Below, piece by piece: positions 61,481 through 64,000 of a DNA stretch of 64,000 bases. Position numbers and translations under genes: made by a program. The notes under the pieces were generated by a model. That model worked only from the letters and a program-made list of their open reading frames with translations. It was not told where the DNA came from and did no database searches. Positions within the stretch are counted from its first letter, which is position 1; each line of letters begins with the position of its first letter. The DNA comes from Massilia putida (GTDB lineage: Bacteria; Pseudomonadota; Gammaproteobacteria; Burkholderiales; Burkholderiaceae_D). The DNA is taken from positions 372,001 through 436,000 of the forward strand of contig NZ_CP019037.1 of assembly GCF_001941825.1 (NCBI RefSeq). The letters are read 5' to 3'.

Positions 61481-62491
61481 ATGCTAGTCCCCTTCGTCCT
61501 CCTCCTTCTTTCGGCCGCTGCAATCTATGTGTCGTGCGAATATTTCGTCAACGGCGTGGAATGGGTGGGCCATCGCTTCGGCATGTCGCAGACCGCGACC
61601 GGGACAGTGCTTGCGGCCTTCGGTACTGCACTGCCTGAGAGCGTCGTGACCTTCGTTGCCGTCGTCTTCGGGCACGATGCGGCGCACAAGGAAATCGGTG
61701 TCGGCGCCGCCCTTGGCGGCCCCTTGGTTCTCGCAACCATTGCCTATGCCGTGGTCGGCATCGCGTTCATGACCGTCAAGAATACGCAAGAGCGCCGCGC
61801 GCAAGAGCGCCGCGTCGTTTCACGTCCAGCAAGGCGGCGCCTATTGGACGACCAACGATGGTTCCTGGCGATTTTCGTATGTAAGGTCGCCTTGGGCCTC
61901 GTCGCGTTCGCATTCAAGCCGTGGCTTGGTGTGCTCTTCTTGCTTGCATACGCGGCCTATGTCTGGCGCGAGATAACTGCTTCAGGTGAGACAGCAGACG
62001 CCGAGGAACTTGAGCCTTTGAAACTTACACCGCGCGCCAAGAACCCGCGTACCCTGTGGGCGGTCCTGCAGACGGTTGGCGCACTGGTCGCGATCTTCGC
62101 TGCTTCCCAATTGTTCGTGCGCGAAATCGGCGTGGTAGGACCTCTCCTCGGGTTGCCGGCGCAATTGGTCGCATTACTGCTGAGCCCAATCGCGACGGAG
62201 CTACCGGAAACCATGAACGCCGTCATCTGGGTCCGGCAAGGAAAGTCGGACCTGGCACTTGCCAACATCAGCGGCGCGATGATGATCCAGGCGACTATAC
62301 CAAGCGCGCTTGGCCTCCTATTCACTCCATGGATGCTGGACCGTACGCTCGTATGGGCTGCAGTTGTGACGGTCGCGTCCATCGTCGGGCTGTACTGGTT
62401 TTTGAAGCACCGCCATTTGAGTGCCAGGAAACTCGCCGCGTTCGGGGCTCTGTACATCGTGTTCGCTGCTGGCGTCCCGTTCTTGATGTAA
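61481..62491 (+). CDS. Cation (Ca2+/Na+/H+) exchanger, CaCA superfamily
   Basis: A 336-residue inner-membrane protein with about ten TM helices. The two alpha repeats are visible: GTVLAAFGTALPESVVTFVA in the first half and LLLSPIATELPETMNAVIWV in the second, each with the conserved acidic residue (Glu in PES and PET). A charged loop of about 50 residues separates the halves. The start is ATG 61481, with only a weak Shine-Dalgarno. IS256 lies 120 bp upstream, and an imperfect hairpin GCCGGACG/CGTCCGGC (61377-61413) lies in the leader. Confidence 0.88.
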   Translation: MLVPFVLLLLSAAAIYVSCEYFVNGVEWVGHRFGMSQTATGTVLAAFGTALPESVVTFVAVVFGHDAAHKEIGVGAALGGPLVLATIAYAVVGIAFMTVKNTQERRAQERRVVSRPARRRLLDDQRWFLAIFVCKVALGLVAFAFKPWLGVLFLLAYAAYVWREITASGETADAEELEPLKLTPRAKNPRTLWAVLQTVGALVAIFAASQLFVREIGVVGPLLGLPAQLVALLLSPIATELPETMNAVIWVRQGKSDLALANISGAMMIQATIPSALGLLFTPWMLDRTLVWAAVVTVASIVGLYWFLKHRHLSARKLAAFGALYIVFAAGVPFLM

Positions 62492-62594
62492 TCGCTGAAT
62501 GAAGCGAGCGGCAGCTCGCGCTGCCGCTCGATAGCGGTATCTGAATCAACACAAGCTGACGGTAACAGTTTTCGATCGACGCTCGCTTCGGGTA

Positions 62595-62614
62595 ATATAC
62601 CCCCTTACCCTATA
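62595..62614. promoter_or_regulatory. Candidate operator of the RcnR-like repressor
   Basis: ATATACCCCCTTACCCTATA contains a C5 tract and a C3 tract between A/T-rich arms, as in the G/C-tract operators of DUF156 (RcnR/CsoR) repressors. It lies 16 bp before the GTG start of the repressor. Assignment is inference from position and form. Confidence 0.5.
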
Positions 62615-62629
62615 TTTGAAGGTATACAT

Positions 62630-62905
62630 GTGTCTCACACAACAAGAGAAAAGGCAAAGCTGCTTGCTCGCGTACGCCGTATACGTGGGCAAGTAGAGGC
62701 GATCGAACGCGCCCTGGAGTCTGAAGCCGGGTGTGCCGAGGTTCTGCACCTGCTGGCTGCCGGCCGCGGTGCCATGAACGGCCTGATGGCCGAAGTGATC
62801 GGAGACCATGTTCGCGAACACGTCGCAGCGAGCGACCTGTCAGAAGCCGCGCGTGCGGAAGGCGCGAGCGAACTCCTCGATGTAATCCGAGCCTATCTCA
62901 AGTAG
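62630..62905 (+). CDS. dmeR: RcnR/DmeR-type metal-sensing repressor (DUF156)
   Basis: A 91-residue all-helical metal-responsive repressor. Starting from GTG 62630 it reads MSHTTREKAKLLARVRRIRG. The residues that form the Ni/Co site of RcnR are all present: His3, Cys35, His60 and His64. AAGG lies 8 nt upstream; the overlapping ATG is in another frame. FrmR-type formaldehyde sensors lack His64, so a Co/Ni role is favoured. The operon with a CDF exporter matches DmeRF loci. The symbol is assigned by context and residue pattern. Confidence 0.85.
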   Translation: MSHTTREKAKLLARVRRIRGQVEAIERALESEAGCAEVLHLLAAGRGAMNGLMAEVIGDHVREHVAASDLSEAARAEGASELLDVIRAYLK

Positions 62906-62910
62906 CAGCT

Positions 62911-63087
62911 ATGGCCGTGAAATCGCCATGTGTCGAGCTATGCCAGTTCGACGGCAAGACCGGCTATTGCACAGGATGTCTGCGCACGCTCGCCGAAGCG
63001 CGTGAGTGGAAGAAGATGACGGATCACCGCAGGCATCACATCATCAACGAACGCGCACGGCGCGAGAAAAAGCTGGCCGGGCGATAG
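62911..63087 (+). CDS. DUF1289 family small protein
   Basis: A 58-residue protein with two Cys pairs (PCVELCQ and YCTGCLRT), the signature of DUF1289, suggesting a metal or Fe-S centre. A basic tail (RARREKKLAGR) ends it. It begins 5 bp after the repressor stop and lies 21 bp before the CDF gene, so the three are cotranscribed. DUF1289 members have no assigned reaction. Confidence 0.8.
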   Translation: MAVKSPCVELCQFDGKTGYCTGCLRTLAEAREWKKMTDHRRHHIINERARREKKLAGR

Positions 63088-63108
63088 CGCAGCCGGCCGA
63101 GGAAACCT

Positions 63109-64000
63109 TATGCAAGACCTGACACACTTTCATGCACCGGCCCCGGATCGTCCCCAACCGGAGACGGAAATGAGCCGTTTCGAAGACGCCGCCTTCGGCG
63201 CGGGCCACGACCACATTTTTCTGGGTGCCGGCCACGAAAACAATGAACGCAAGACGTGGGCGGTTATTGCGCTGTGCAGTGCGATGATGCTGCTCGAAAT
63301 CGTCGGGGGGAGCCTGTTCGGCTCACTGGCGCTGGTCGCGGACGGCCTGCACATGTCCACCCATGCCGGGGCGATGCTGATTGCGGCGCTCGCGTACACC
63401 TATGCGCGCAAGCACGCAAGCGACCCGCGCTTCGTGTTCGGCACCGGCAAGCTCGGCGACCTGGCCGGGTTCACGAGTGCCATTGTGCTCGCGATGATTG
63501 CCCTCCTGATCGGTTACGAGGCCGTTACACGTTTCCTCTCACCGGTGCCCATCCACTTCGGCGAGGCGATTCCAGTCGCAATCGTCGGCCTGCTAGTCAA
63601 CATCGCGAGCGTCTGGCTGTTGAGCGGCGACCATCATGGACACAGCCACGGTCACAGCCATGGCCATGGCCATGGACACAGCCACGGTCTCGACCATGAT
63701 GATGAGCACGACCATGAGGAAGAAGCGCAGCGGATCGTGACGTCATCTGGGGTGGTTTCCCTGTCGATCTTCGAAGATGGCGTACCGCCCGTTTTCCGTC
63801 TTGCCTCCGAATCCGCAAGCTGGAAGGTGGCGCCTTCGGCGCTTTCTGTCACGACGGTCCGTCCCAACGGCTTGCAACAATCCTTTGCGTTCGCGGACCA
63901 AGGCGGATACCTCGAGTCGAAGGACGAGATTCCGGAGCCGCATGCATTCAAGGTCATCGTCCGGCTGCCGGATGGTGAACACACGGTCGAGTTCGAAGAA
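63109..64000 (+). CDS. dmeF: CDF family Co/Ni efflux transporter, DmeF-like (truncated by window edge)
   Basis: The first 297 codons of a cation diffusion facilitator. Four TM helices are at about 50-68, 75-95, 118-138 and 152-172. The TM2 transport site is VADGLHMSTHAG (Asp78, His81, with His85 in the usual Asp position). A His-rich loop (175-202, HHGHSHGHSHGHGHGHSHG) follows TM4. After it comes a ~95-residue soluble segment (IVTSSGVVSLSIFEDGVPP, then GYLESKDEIPEPHAFKVIVR) before the expected TM5. GAGG precedes the ATG by 6 nt. It should expel Co2+/Ni2+ in exchange for H+. Confidence 0.88.

Noticed and set aside
63650..63700. Short tandem GGCCATGGCCATGG-like repeat
   Set aside because: It is the coding sequence of the His-rich loop of the CDF transporter, not an independent repeat element.

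Overview
The window is GC-rich DNA, probably from a soil betaproteobacterium of the Burkholderiales (an Oxalobacteraceae/Massilia-like genome would fit). I infer this from the gene families (DUF1302/DUF1329 outer-membrane proteins, Neisseria-type 16-strand porins, AAHS transporters, several LysR regulators) and have not tested it by a search. No rRNA or tRNA gene was recognised.

About three quarters of the window (1-49980) is a catabolic island for aromatic or aryl-ester-like compounds. Three modules repeat the same core: an FAD-dependent hydroxylase, a VOC-fold ring-cleavage dioxygenase and a fumarylacetoacetate-hydrolase-family (FAH) enzyme. Module 1 (564-5536) has a TetR repressor, FAH, VOC and an MhpA-like monooxygenase, then an intrinsic terminator and a PAS-LuxR regulator. 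Module 2 (8594-28841) has an MCP, an SMP-30 lactonase-like protein, a LysR regulator, an MFS transporter, an RND/MMPL exporter with YCF48, DUF1329 and DUF1302 partners, an ABM protein, a C-C hydrolase, an epimerase, FAH, SDR, a HisD paralogue, a Rieske ferredoxin, VOC and a salicylate-hydroxylase-like enzyme. Its transcription units are linked by a 40-bp motif found three times (11384, 20508, 28802), each time before a leftward unit. Module 3 (29801-38322) has a porin, FAD monooxygenase, FAH, VOC, an ACMSD-type amidohydrolase, a GlcG/HbpS protein, an AAHS permease and a LysR regulator. A fourth leftward block (38338-49980) resembles a lactone/ester pathway: amidohydrolase, MFS, carboxylesterase, porin, VOC, GMC oxidoreductase, two alpha/beta hydrolases, a PcaC-like decarboxylase and a LysR regulator.

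Two stretches are accessory. The interval 5549-8593 holds a gene remnant cut by transposon-end-like repeats, a DUF2384/RES toxin-antitoxin pair and an unknown gene under a perfect LexA box. The interval 50000-61360 is a mobile-element zone: IS5-family, IS3-remnant and IS256 elements, a cluster of seven degenerate 20-bp repeats, a diguanylate cyclase, a Fic protein with a strong palindromic operator, and a frameshifted tyrosine recombinase next to a 234-bp unit bounded by 25-bp inverted repeats. A deleted IS1595-type copy (28917-29740) sits inside the catabolic island.

The right edge (61481-64000) returns to housekeeping and metal homeostasis: a CaCA-type cation exchanger, then an RcnR-like repressor, a DUF1289 protein and a DmeF-like Co/Ni efflux protein that runs off the window.
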